DNA of 9,123 nucleotides, taken from the NCBI GenBank assembly GCA_031279875.1, contig JAITHS010000098.1:1-9123 (forward strand), read 5' to 3'. The notes below the pieces were generated by a model. The model did no database searches. It saw nothing but the letters and a program-made list of their open reading frames with translations, and was not told where the DNA came from. The translations under genes and the position numbers were made by a program. Each line of letters starts with the position of its first letter. Within the stretch, counting starts at the first letter, position 1. Positions 1 to 5,275 of this stretch are shown piece by piece. Source of the DNA: Tannerella sp. (GTDB lineage Bacteria > Bacteroidota > Bacteroidia > Bacteroidales > Tannerellaceae).

Positions 1-2
1 CG

Positions 3-1154
3 GCACAACTGTTTGTTGACGGACGATACGGTTCAATATCAACCAACAGATTAGACTGGTCTGAATTACAGCGTTTTATACGTAACGGTATCGACAGTAT
101 CAGATACCTTGCCCAAGACATTGCGCGCAGCATCCCCGACGCATCGCTTTATTACACAGGCGGGAAGCCGGATTTGCAGTTATACGACAGTAAAATATCT
201 CTTATTCAGCCTGATGACAAGGTTGCACTTGCGATGCGGACATGCGACGAGATTATGGACAAAGACCATCATGTTATCTCCGCTTCTGCATCTTACTCCG
301 ACGGAGAGATGTTTGGTTACATCATCGCGAGCAACGGATTTGAGGGAGAAACATCGGCGTCATGCTTTTCGCTTGCGGCAGAAGCAAGTATCAAAGGCGA
401 AGGCGAGGCACGTCCGAGTTCGTGGTGGTATGAAACATCGCTTTATTACGACGAATTAGTTAAGACGGGAGTCGGCACAACTGCTTTGGAAAGAGCTTTG
501 CGTAAACTCGGTCAGCAGAAAATCCTTTCGGCTGCCATGCCGATGATAGTTGATTTCGCCAACTCGTCGCGTTTGCTGTCGCCTGTTATCAACGCAATCA
601 ACGGGCAGGCAATACAGCAAAAAAACTCATTTCTGCTCGACAAACTCGGCGAGAAAGTGTTCTGCAGCAAGTTTACGCTTATCGACGAGCCACATCTGTT
701 GCGAGCCACAGGCGCACGATATTTTGATAATGAAGGCGTAGCAACGTCATATCGCAAAATATTTGACAATGGGACTTTAAACACCTATTATATAGATACT
801 TACAACAGCAACAAATTAAAAATGCCGCAAACTGTCGGTTCACCGTCAATATTGACTATGCCGTCGGGAACGCGCACCATGGCAGAGATGATCGGAAGTC
901 AGGAACATGCCGTTTTGGTAACCGGCTTCAACGGAGGTAATTGCAACCCCGTAACCGGCGACTTTTCGTATGGAATTGAAGGCATGCTTATCGAAAACGG
1001 CGTCATAACACAACCTCTCAACGAAATGAACATCACCGGCAACATGCTTGACCTGTGGCGCAATCTTGTAGAAATCGGCAACGACCCACGCCTCACATCA
1101 GCATGGCGTATCCCTTCACTGATGTTCGACAACGTCAATTTCAGCGGTTTGTAG
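3..1154 (+). CDS. pmbA: TldE/PmbA-family protein, metalloprotease complex subunit (5' end missing)
   Basis: The reading frame is open from the left edge (position 3) to the TAG at 1152-1154, giving 383 visible residues. Family members are usually about 430-450 residues, so roughly the first 50-70 are missing. The apparent start at 174 is only an internal TTG: the upstream residues (FVDGRYGSISTNRLDW, then ASLYYTGGKPDLQLYD) clearly belong to the same protein. TldD and TldE form a heteromeric cytosolic protease that degrades unfolded peptides and processes modified peptides. The C-terminal signature is present (GFNGGNCNPVTGDFSYGIEG, then NEMNITGNMLDLW and RIPSLMFDNVNFSG). No HExxxH zinc motif is seen in the visible part, which fits the non-catalytic TldE/PmbA partner rather than TldD. 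A tldD gene may lie just upstream, off the window; this is inference. The gene ends convergent to the YhcH-like gene with 26 bases between them. The family call is firm; the choice of TldE over TldD is somewhat less so. Confidence 0.9.
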   Translation, partial: AQLFVDGRYGSISTNRLDWSELQRFIRNGIDSIRYLAQDIARSIPDASLYYTGGKPDLQLYDSKISLIQPDDKVALAMRTCDEIMDKDHHVISASASYSDGEMFGYIIASNGFEGETSASCFSLAAEASIKGEGEARPSSWWYETSLYYDELVKTGVGTTALERALRKLGQQKILSAAMPMIVDFANSSRLLSPVINAINGQAIQQKNSFLLDKLGEKVFCSKFTLIDEPHLLRATGARYFDNEGVATSYRKIFDNGTLNTYYIDTYNSNKLKMPQTVGSPSILTMPSGTRTMAEMIGSQEHAVLVTGFNGGNCNPVTGDFSYGIEGMLIENGVITQPLNEMNITGNMLDLWRNLVEIGNDPRLTSAWRIPSLMFDNVNFSGL

Positions 1155-1180
1155 CGGCTTGTAGCACTACAATTCTTGCC

Positions 1181-1630
1181 TCACTCTATCGCCACTTTCG
1201 CCACTATTTTCCGGATATCTCCTTGCCCGATACCCGGCGCATGACCTTCGTCGGGAAAATATACGGCAAACTGACCCGGATACAGTTTCGTGTATGTAGT
1301 CGGAAAGTCGTGATAGAACATACAATCTTTCTCTTCGTCATACGGAGTTTGAATTATCATCAACTCTGTAGCCGCTTTCCAGCCAATAGTTTCGACGCCT
1401 GCTATCGGAGCCTGAATATCAATATATTTCTTGTGAGATTCAAGAACTGCGTCCTGTGGGTCTTTGCCGCGTAAATACGAAAAAGTGAAGTACAGGCGCG
1501 GGTCATCGGTAGGTATAACGCCCTCGTTAATTTTAGAAAAATCTGTATGTTTAATAAAGTCAAACACCTTTTTAAACAATGGATGTAGATTTTCATACAT
1601 CGCTGAATTATCCAACGAATCTAATATCAT
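1181..1630 (-). CDS. YhcH/YjgK/YiaL-family (DUF386) cupin-like protein
   Basis: This 149-residue protein has the usual full length for the YhcH/YjgK/YiaL/EbgC family, single-domain cupin-like beta-barrels. Diagnostic blocks are HKKYIDIQ (residues 66-73), GVETIG (78-83), FPDEGHAPG (125-133) and a C-terminal KIVAKV (141-146). The conserved His and Glu in these blocks line the pocket in family structures. Escherichia coli YhcH (NanQ) acts as a sialic acid anomerase and EbgC is an accessory beta-galactosidase subunit, so a role in handling sugar anomers is plausible, but the substrate cannot be read from this sequence. The ATG at 1630 is the natural start because it opens with MILDSL, a typical N-terminus. 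There is no signal peptide, so the protein should be cytoplasmic. No exact TAnnTTTG box was found upstream. The neighbours give no sugar-pathway context. Confidence 0.88.
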   Translation of the reverse strand: MILDSLDNSAMYENLHPLFKKVFDFIKHTDFSKINEGVIPTDDPRLYFTFSYLRGKDPQDAVLESHKKYIDIQAPIAGVETIGWKAATELMIIQTPYDEEKDCMFYHDFPTTYTKLYPGQFAVYFPDEGHAPGIGQGDIRKIVAKVAIE

Positions 1631-1730
1631 ATCTGTAATAAAATTAAATGTTACGTATCAATAACGACATTTTTTCTGCTTTGTTGCTTCACAATCGCAT
1701 AATAAATCACAATCTTTTGTAAGAAATGTA

Positions 1731-1745
1731 AACGCATTTAGCGTT
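1731..1745 (-). terminator. weak stem-loop downstream of the beta-propeller gene
   Basis: A 5-bp stem AACGC/GCGTT with a 5-nt loop lies 25 bases beyond the stop codon of the minus-strand propeller gene. The stem is short and no strong T tract follows on the minus strand, so it is at best a weak or chance terminator. The rest of the 139-base gap (1631-1769) shows no gene and no clear promoter box. Confidence 0.2.
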
Positions 1746-1769
1746 GCTTTTCTGCATTTCGGCAAGTTC

Positions 1770-2972
1770 TCACTTCAAATTATAGATAAACACTACCGGA
1801 TTATCATCTTCTTTCAAATTCGACAGAACTTGTTTATATTGTTGTTCAAATGTCTTGTTTGTGAATTTCCTTTTCGTAAAGGCATATTCTTTTCCCATAA
1901 ACATAATATCAGCATCCGTCCATTCTATAATTTTGTTGTCGATAATTCGGCGAATCAACACAGACTCATTATTGTCAAACTTACTGTTTTGGGCATATTC
2001 GGGATATATTACCGTTTCGCGACTTTGCTTGTTATACAGACACATATAATCGCTATAGTGGCCTTTTTGTATCACTCCTTCGAATCTAACACTTATATTC
2101 AGAAACAAATATTTATCCGACTCATTAATGGAGCTAATACCAAATACCCGACCGGGAGGATTGTCTCTATGTACGGTTTCTACTTTTTCACCGTAAACCA
2201 CTCTGTCGTTTTTGATATTTACAAAATATTCCGGGCGGGCTTTTCCTTTGTCGTCAATGCGATAGATAGTATCGTTGCCGTCGTATATAACTGACGCATG
2301 ATCGCTTGTAACGGCATAGTGGTAACCGCTCATACCAAGACAGAAAGGTTCTTTATCAAACGGCAACTGTTTATCAATCTCTTTGGTATCTTCTTTTCGG
2401 ACAAACAGCAAGTATTTACCGGCATCAGTGCAGCAATAGTCGTTCATAAAACAAACCGATTTGGCGGCAGGCAGATAAAACATGTCGCTAATCAGAGATG
2501 AACTTACACGTTCTTCCCGCAAGAATTGCATTGTAGGAATCTTATATTCTATCAGTTTATCCATGAAATGGTCGAATACAATTACCGTCGAATCGGTAAC
2601 AGCCATATAGGACAAAAATCCGTATTCTCCCGGACCCTGCCCTACCTTGTTTATTCTGTTCAGATATTTGCCGGTCATATCAAAAACATATACCGATCGA
2701 GCAAGCTGATCCATAATATAAATCCTGTCATTTCGTATCTCAATCTCATCAATTTCGGCAATAAGCGCCTCGTCGGTCGTTTCCAAAGGGATGATTTGCA
2801 TTATCGAATCGGAATATGCGCCGAGATCAAATTCTCCCGCATCCAATTTGTTAATGCAAACGTTGTAATCAAAATCAATTTGCCGTATATCGGAAATATC
2901 CTCTTTTTTCTGTTCTCCGGCACAATTCGTAAGCAGAAAAGCCGTCATTAATAAAAAAATATTTTTCTTCAT
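1770..2972 (-). CDS. 6-bladed beta-propeller lipoprotein
   Basis: The protein has 400 residues from the ATG at 2972. A TTG 36 bases upstream (3008) would extend the frame, but it lies within the promoter, upstream of the likely transcript start, while MKKNIFLLMTAFLLTNC is a classic lipoprotein signal with the lipid-bearing Cys at residue 17. The mature protein resembles the Bacteroidales family of 6-bladed beta-propeller (NHL-like) proteins. It has the entry motif MQIIPLETTDEALIAEIDEI, then NDRIYIMDQLARSVYVFDMTGKYLNRI, then GQGPGEY, followed by repeated strand-turn units with 'D...I.R.D..G' patterns. Such proteins sit in the periplasm or on the outer membrane, and no enzymatic role is established for most of them. 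It is divergent from pyrK and shares a 103-base intergenic region with it. Functional linkage to pyrimidine synthesis is not implied. Family call good; function unknown. Confidence 0.85.
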   Translation of the reverse strand: MKKNIFLLMTAFLLTNCAGEQKKEDISDIRQIDFDYNVCINKLDAGEFDLGAYSDSIMQIIPLETTDEALIAEIDEIEIRNDRIYIMDQLARSVYVFDMTGKYLNRINKVGQGPGEYGFLSYMAVTDSTVIVFDHFMDKLIEYKIPTMQFLREERVSSSLISDMFYLPAAKSVCFMNDYCCTDAGKYLLFVRKEDTKEIDKQLPFDKEPFCLGMSGYHYAVTSDHASVIYDGNDTIYRIDDKGKARPEYFVNIKNDRVVYGEKVETVHRDNPPGRVFGISSINESDKYLFLNISVRFEGVIQKGHYSDYMCLYNKQSRETVIYPEYAQNSKFDNNESVLIRRIIDNKIIEWTDADIMFMGKEYAFTKRKFTNKTFEQQYKQVLSNLKEDDNPVVFIYNLK

Positions 2973-2996
2973 CTTATTTTTAATTTTATTCGACTG

Positions 2997-3004
2997 CAAA
3001 AGTA
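2997..3004 (-). promoter_or_regulatory. Bacteroidota -7 promoter element for the propeller gene
   Basis: Read on the minus strand the bases are TACTTTTG, an exact match to the Bacteroidota -7 consensus TAnnTTTG, followed by CAGTC. It lies 24 bases before the ATG at 2972, which allows a short leader. A -33 TTTG element is not obvious at the usual distance. Because transcription should begin a few bases past the box, the TTG at 3008 cannot be the translation start. Confidence 0.65.
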
Positions 3005-3043
3005 GCAAAAAAACATCAATTTTTAATTCTTAATTTTTTATGC

Positions 3044-3051
3044 TACTTTTG
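3044..3051 (+). promoter_or_regulatory. Bacteroidota -7 promoter element for pyrKD
   Basis: TACTTTTG matches TAnnTTTG exactly and is followed by CAGTC, as in the divergent promoter. It lies 24 bases before the ATG at 3076, the same spacing as on the other side. The upstream A/T-rich spacer has no clear -33 TTTG. The ATG at 3040 lies before this box and so should not be on the transcript. Confidence 0.65.
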
Positions 3052-3075
3052 CAGTCAAATATGTACAGTCATAAG

Positions 3076-3849
3076 ATGAAAAAATATATTATTGATTTGC
3101 GGGTTATGGCGAAAGAAGCGCTTAACGACAACAATTTCCTGCTTAAACTGACATCCGACAGGGCTTTGCCCGAAATGGTGCCGGGGCAGTTTGTCGAAGT
3201 GCGCGTTGACGGCTCGCAGGAAACGTTTTTAAGACGTCCGATATCAATCAATTACGTTGATAAGCAGGCTAATGAATTATGGTTGCTGGTACGTATAGCA
3301 GGTAACGGCACACGGCGGCTGTCGCAATTATCCGTCGGCGAGACGCTTAATGTTATTCTACCGCTCGGTAACGGCTTTTCGATACCGACTAACACCGGCG
3401 ACAAACTTTTACTTGTCGGCGGCGGAGTAGGAACGGCTCCGATGCTTTACCTCGGCGCTACTCTGCTGCAAATAGGCTGCAAACCGTCGTTCCTGCTCGG
3501 CGCCCGAACTGCATCAGACGTGTTGCAACGGCAAGACTTTGAGCGTATCGGCACCGTACATATAACAACGGAAGACGGCTCTCTGGGCGACAAAGGCTTC
3601 GTTACCGACCACTCAATACTTGCAACCTCCTTTAACAAAATCTACGCCTGCGGCCCAAAACCGATGATGCTTGCAATAGCACGATACGCCAAAGCCACAT
3701 CATCAGACTGCGAAGTATCGCTCGAAAACATGATGGCATGTGGCATCGGCGCATGTTTATGTTGCGTAGAGAAAACAGTTCGGGGTAACGTATGCGTATG
3801 CTCCGAAGGGCCGGTGTTTAACATAAATCAACTGACATGGCAGATTTAA
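3076..3849 (+). CDS. pyrK: dihydroorotate dehydrogenase B, electron transfer subunit (PyrK)
   Basis: PyrK is the FAD and 2Fe-2S subunit that carries electrons from the FMN of PyrD to NAD in the class 1B enzyme of pyrimidine synthesis. From the ATG at 3076 it has 257 residues, a normal length. The FAD-binding motif RRPISI is at residues 53-58, the nucleotide-binding glycine loop GGGVGTAP at 115-122, and CGPKPM at 192-197. The iron-sulfur ligands are most likely Cys222, Cys227, Cys230 and Cys242, the last just before SEGPVF. The start was chosen because MKKYIIDL matches the usual Bacteroidales N-terminus. The ATGs at 3040 and 3061 would add residues encoded within or next to the promoter. No strong Shine-Dalgarno is visible. 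The gene overlaps pyrD by 13 bases, so the two subunits are probably translationally coupled. Confidence 0.95.
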   Translation: MKKYIIDLRVMAKEALNDNNFLLKLTSDRALPEMVPGQFVEVRVDGSQETFLRRPISINYVDKQANELWLLVRIAGNGTRRLSQLSVGETLNVILPLGNGFSIPTNTGDKLLLVGGGVGTAPMLYLGATLLQIGCKPSFLLGARTASDVLQRQDFERIGTVHITTEDGSLGDKGFVTDHSILATSFNKIYACGPKPMMLAIARYAKATSSDCEVSLENMMACGIGACLCCVEKTVRGNVCVCSEGPVFNINQLTWQI

Positions 3850-4742
3850 CAGTCAAAATTGGTGGCATGACGATGAAAAACCCCGTCATGACAGCGTCGG
3901 GAACGTTCGGCTACGGCGTCGAATATGCCGACTTCTTCGATATTTCGCAACTTGGCGGCATCATCGTCAAAGGCACAACGGCAGAGCCGCGCGAAGGCAA
4001 TCCATATCCCCGCATGGCTGAAACGCCGTCGGGTATGCTCAACGCCGTAGGACTTCAAAACAAAGGCGTCGATTATTTCATCCGCGAGATATATCCTGCA
4101 ATCCGCGATATAGATACGAATATGATCGTCAACGTAAGCGGCTCTACCGTAAGCAATTACGCCGAATGCGCCGAGCGTATCGGAGCGCTGGAACATATTC
4201 CGGCGATAGAGTTAAACATATCATGTCCGAACGTGAAGCAGGGCGGCATGTCGTTTGGCGTTAATCCCAAATCGGCGGCAGAAGTAGTCAGGACGGTACG
4301 TAAGGTCTATCCTAAAACGATGATAGTAAAACTGTCGCCAAACGTTACCGACATTACCGAAATAGCCCGCGCAGTAGAAGCCGAAGGCGCCGACGCTGTG
4401 TCGCTCATCAACACATTGCTTGGCATGGCGATAGATGTAGAACGGCGTCAACCGATACTTTCAACCATTACCGGCGGGCTGTCGGGAGCGTGCATCAAAC
4501 CTGTCGCCGTGCGTATGGTATGGCAAACGGCACGGGCTGTAAAAATCCCCGTCATCGGATTAGGCGGCATCTCATCGTGGCAGGACGCCGCAGAGTTCCT
4601 CCTCGCCGGCGCCGTAGCCGTACAGATTGGAACGTACAACTTTATCGACCCGACCATATCCCTGAAAATAATCAACGGCATCAACGATTACTGCAACCGG
4701 CACGGCTTCGACAAAGTCGAAAAAATAACAATCGGCAGTTAA
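3837..4742 (+). CDS. pyrD: dihydroorotate dehydrogenase B, catalytic subunit (PyrD)
   Basis: This cytosolic FMN-dependent TIM-barrel enzyme oxidises dihydroorotate to orotate, the fourth step of UMP synthesis. The 301 residues are the full usual length for class 1B. FMN and substrate motifs appear in order: [10 protein letters not shown] (18-27), IVKGTT with Lys45 (43-48), NAVGLQN (69-75), and LNISCPN with the class 1 active-site Cys130 (126-132). They continue with IVKLSPN including Lys165 (163-169), [10 protein letters not shown] (191-200), ITGGLSG (211-217), GLGGI (241-245) and QIGT (263-266). Cys as the base, rather than Ser, separates it from the membrane-bound class 2 enzyme, and the adjacent pyrK confirms class 1B. 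The ATG at 3837 lies inside the end of pyrK, in a different frame. No clear intrinsic terminator follows the stop; a decayed gene remnant begins 10 bases later. Confidence 0.96.
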   Translation: MADLTVKIGGMTMKNPVMTASGTFGYGVEYADFFDISQLGGIIVKGTTAEPREGNPYPRMAETPSGMLNAVGLQNKGVDYFIREIYPAIRDIDTNMIVNVSGSTVSNYAECAERIGALEHIPAIELNISCPNVKQGGMSFGVNPKSAAEVVRTVRKVYPKTMIVKLSPNVTDITEIARAVEAEGADAVSLINTLLGMAIDVERRQPILSTITGGLSGACIKPVAVRMVWQTARAVKIPVIGLGGISSWQDAAEFLLAGAVAVQIGTYNFIDPTISLKIINGINDYCNRHGFDKVEKITIGS

Positions 4743-4752
4743 ATAAGATATT

Positions 4753-4900
4753 ATGTCCGAATCTCAAAATATAGAATACAAGTCAAGATAAAATCAAAAA
4801 CAATATGGGGATTACCGCCAAAGTCAATCTGTTGCAGGAAGAAGGCAAGGATTTCATATAAATTGTTGTGCAACCTTATTCTGTGCCTGCGCATATTTTC
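4753..4900 (+). pseudogene. decayed AlbA_2-domain (Schlafen-like, COG2865) gene remnant
   Basis: Two short coding pieces in different frames match the N-terminal AlbA_2 domain of putative DNA-binding or ATP-binding proteins common in Bacteroidales. The first (4753-4791) reads MSESQNIEYKSR then stops; 'ESQNIEYK' is the usual beginning of these proteins. The second (4787-4900, one frame over) reads DKIKN, NMGITAKVNLLQEEGK, DFI, a TAA at 4859-4861, then IVVQPYSVP. In intact relatives this part reads roughly 'NKI.n..GI.a.VNL...dGk.YIEIVV.PYsVP'. The stop thus sits where Glu is expected, a one-base change from GAA to TAA. About 40-50 residues between the two pieces, including the 'CGFANAQGG' segment, are gone, and everything after the VP is lost. 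The pattern is deletion plus frameshift plus nonsense. The family assignment is from remembered family sequence, not a search. Confidence 0.75.
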
Positions 4901-5005
4901 GTTTTTTTTAAAATATCTCTTTTCATAAATTGCACATTTTTTCTTTCTCTTAATGTGTTTTTTACTTTTTGACATATTGAAAAGTTAGTGAAAATTTTTA
5001 AACAG
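4901..5005. other. A/T-rich spacer with no gene seen
   Basis: This stretch between the gene remnant and the repeat cluster is very T-rich on the plus strand (runs such as tttttttt and ttttttact). A 7-bp A/T-only inverted repeat (atatttt/aaaatat, starting at 4893) overlaps its left edge and is too weak to call a terminator. A lysine-rich minus-strand reading frame covers it, but that reflects base composition and overlaps the remnant. Confidence 0.5.
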
Positions 5006-5076
5006 GTACCACGTCATTGCGAGCAGGAATGATAGCACCAAACGATAGGTAATGACGGTACCACGTCATTGCGAGG
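5006..5076 (+). repeat. direct repeat of 'ggtaccacgtcattgcgag'
   Basis: The 19-base unit ggtaccacgtcattgcgag occurs at about 5006-5024 and again at 5057-5075. Between them, aatgacg (5051-5057) is an inverted copy of the cgtcatt core, so the first unit looks like a degraded palindromic element (about 5013-5057) abutting the second, better-preserved one. Coordinates of the first copy may be off by one base. Confidence 0.75.
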
Positions 5077-5132
5077 AACGAAGCAATCCAGCGTGCTTTT
5101 TCTTCTGAATTGCTTCGTACCTCGCAATGACG
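5064..5132. repeat. long palindromic repeat (REP/MITE-like hairpin element)
   Basis: The left arm 5064-5091 and right arm 5105-5132 are inverted copies over 28 bases with two mismatches, around a 13-base loop (5092-5104). The arms begin cgtcattgcgagg and end with gaagcaat plus a decayed ccag/ctg. Sequences of the form 'cgtcattgcgagg.acgaagcaatc' are dispersed, non-coding palindromic repeats in many bacterial genomes. No transposase is present, so if mobile the element would be moved by one encoded elsewhere. Read from either strand it would form a very stable RNA or DNA hairpin, so it may also limit read-through from pyrKD into susC. Confidence 0.85.
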
Positions 5133-5143
5133 AATGCTCTGGC

Positions 5144-5156
5144 CGTCATTGCGAGG
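5144..5156 (+). repeat. truncated third copy of the palindromic repeat end
   Basis: The 13 bases cgtcattgcgagg repeat the tip of the main element in the same orientation as its left arm, 11 bases past the right arm. No matching inverted arm follows before the susC promoter, so this is a truncated end. Confidence 0.7.
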
Positions 5157-5186
5157 CACCATTTCAAAAAAAATCCCGCCATTAAC

Positions 5187-5200
5187 AACATTTAAATGTT
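5187..5200. promoter_or_regulatory. 14-bp palindrome upstream of the susC promoter
   Basis: aacatttaaatgtt is a perfect 14-bp palindrome that runs straight into the T tract. Its position about 30-40 bases before the -7 box would suit a regulator operator, but it is A/T-only apart from one C/G pair and could arise by chance. As a terminator it would have a weak stem followed by a long T run. Confidence 0.3.
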
Positions 5201-5211
5201 TTTTTTTTTTT
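5199..5211 (+). repeat. 13-base homopolymeric T tract
   Basis: Thirteen consecutive T residues end 17 bases before the -7 box of susC, so they cover the place where a -33 element should sit. Tracts of this length are prone to slipped-strand length change. Confidence 0.85.
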
Positions 5212-5228
5212 AGTAACAGAATTTTCGC

Positions 5229-5236
5229 TAACTTTG
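5229..5236 (+). promoter_or_regulatory. Bacteroidota -7 promoter element for susCD
   Basis: TAACTTTG matches TAnnTTTG exactly and is followed by CAGC, similar to the pyrK-region promoters. It lies 39 bases before the susC ATG, giving a leader of roughly 30 bases. The -33 region is occupied by the T tract rather than a clear TTTG. Confidence 0.65.
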
Positions 5237-5275
5237 CAGCGCTGAACAGATAATTTATCTAATTTTACATAATTT

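Larger units (their letters stand above)
2992..3056. repeat. 16-bp perfect inverted repeat spanning the divergent promoters
   Basis: The left arm (2992-3007, gactgcaaaagtagca) is the exact reverse complement of the right arm (3041-3056, tgctacttttgcagtc), separated by a 33-base A/T-rich spacer. Each arm contains an outward-facing -7 box. Part of the identity is expected because both arms match the same promoter consensus, but 16 perfect bases go beyond it. It could simply be two similar promoters, or also a binding site shared by both. Confidence 0.75.

Noticed and set aside
109..459. 116-residue plus-strand reading frame near the left edge
   Set aside because: It is out of frame within the clearly conserved TldE/PmbA coding sequence.
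1155..1180. Short TGTAG/CTACA inverted repeat between the convergent genes as a bidirectional terminator
   Set aside because: The stem is only 5 bp with a 2-base loop and no T tract, too weak to support.
1830..2294. 154-residue plus-strand reading frame
   Set aside because: It is antisense to the propeller lipoprotein and has no recognisable family features.
2992..3056. Invertible promoter (DNA inversion switch)
   Set aside because: The arms are inverted, but the 33-base spacer is much shorter than known Bacteroidales invertons, both -7 boxes lie within the arms and face outward, and flipping the spacer would change nothing obvious.
4751..4975. 74-residue lysine-rich minus-strand reading frame
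   Set aside because: Its composition follows from the T-rich plus strand, it resembles no family I know, and it overlaps the AlbA_2 remnant, which explains the left part better on the other strand.
5006..5156. CRISPR-like array from the repeated cgtcattgcgag units
   Set aside because: The copies are in both orientations, unevenly spaced and of different lengths, with no regular spacers; they fit palindromic intergenic repeats.
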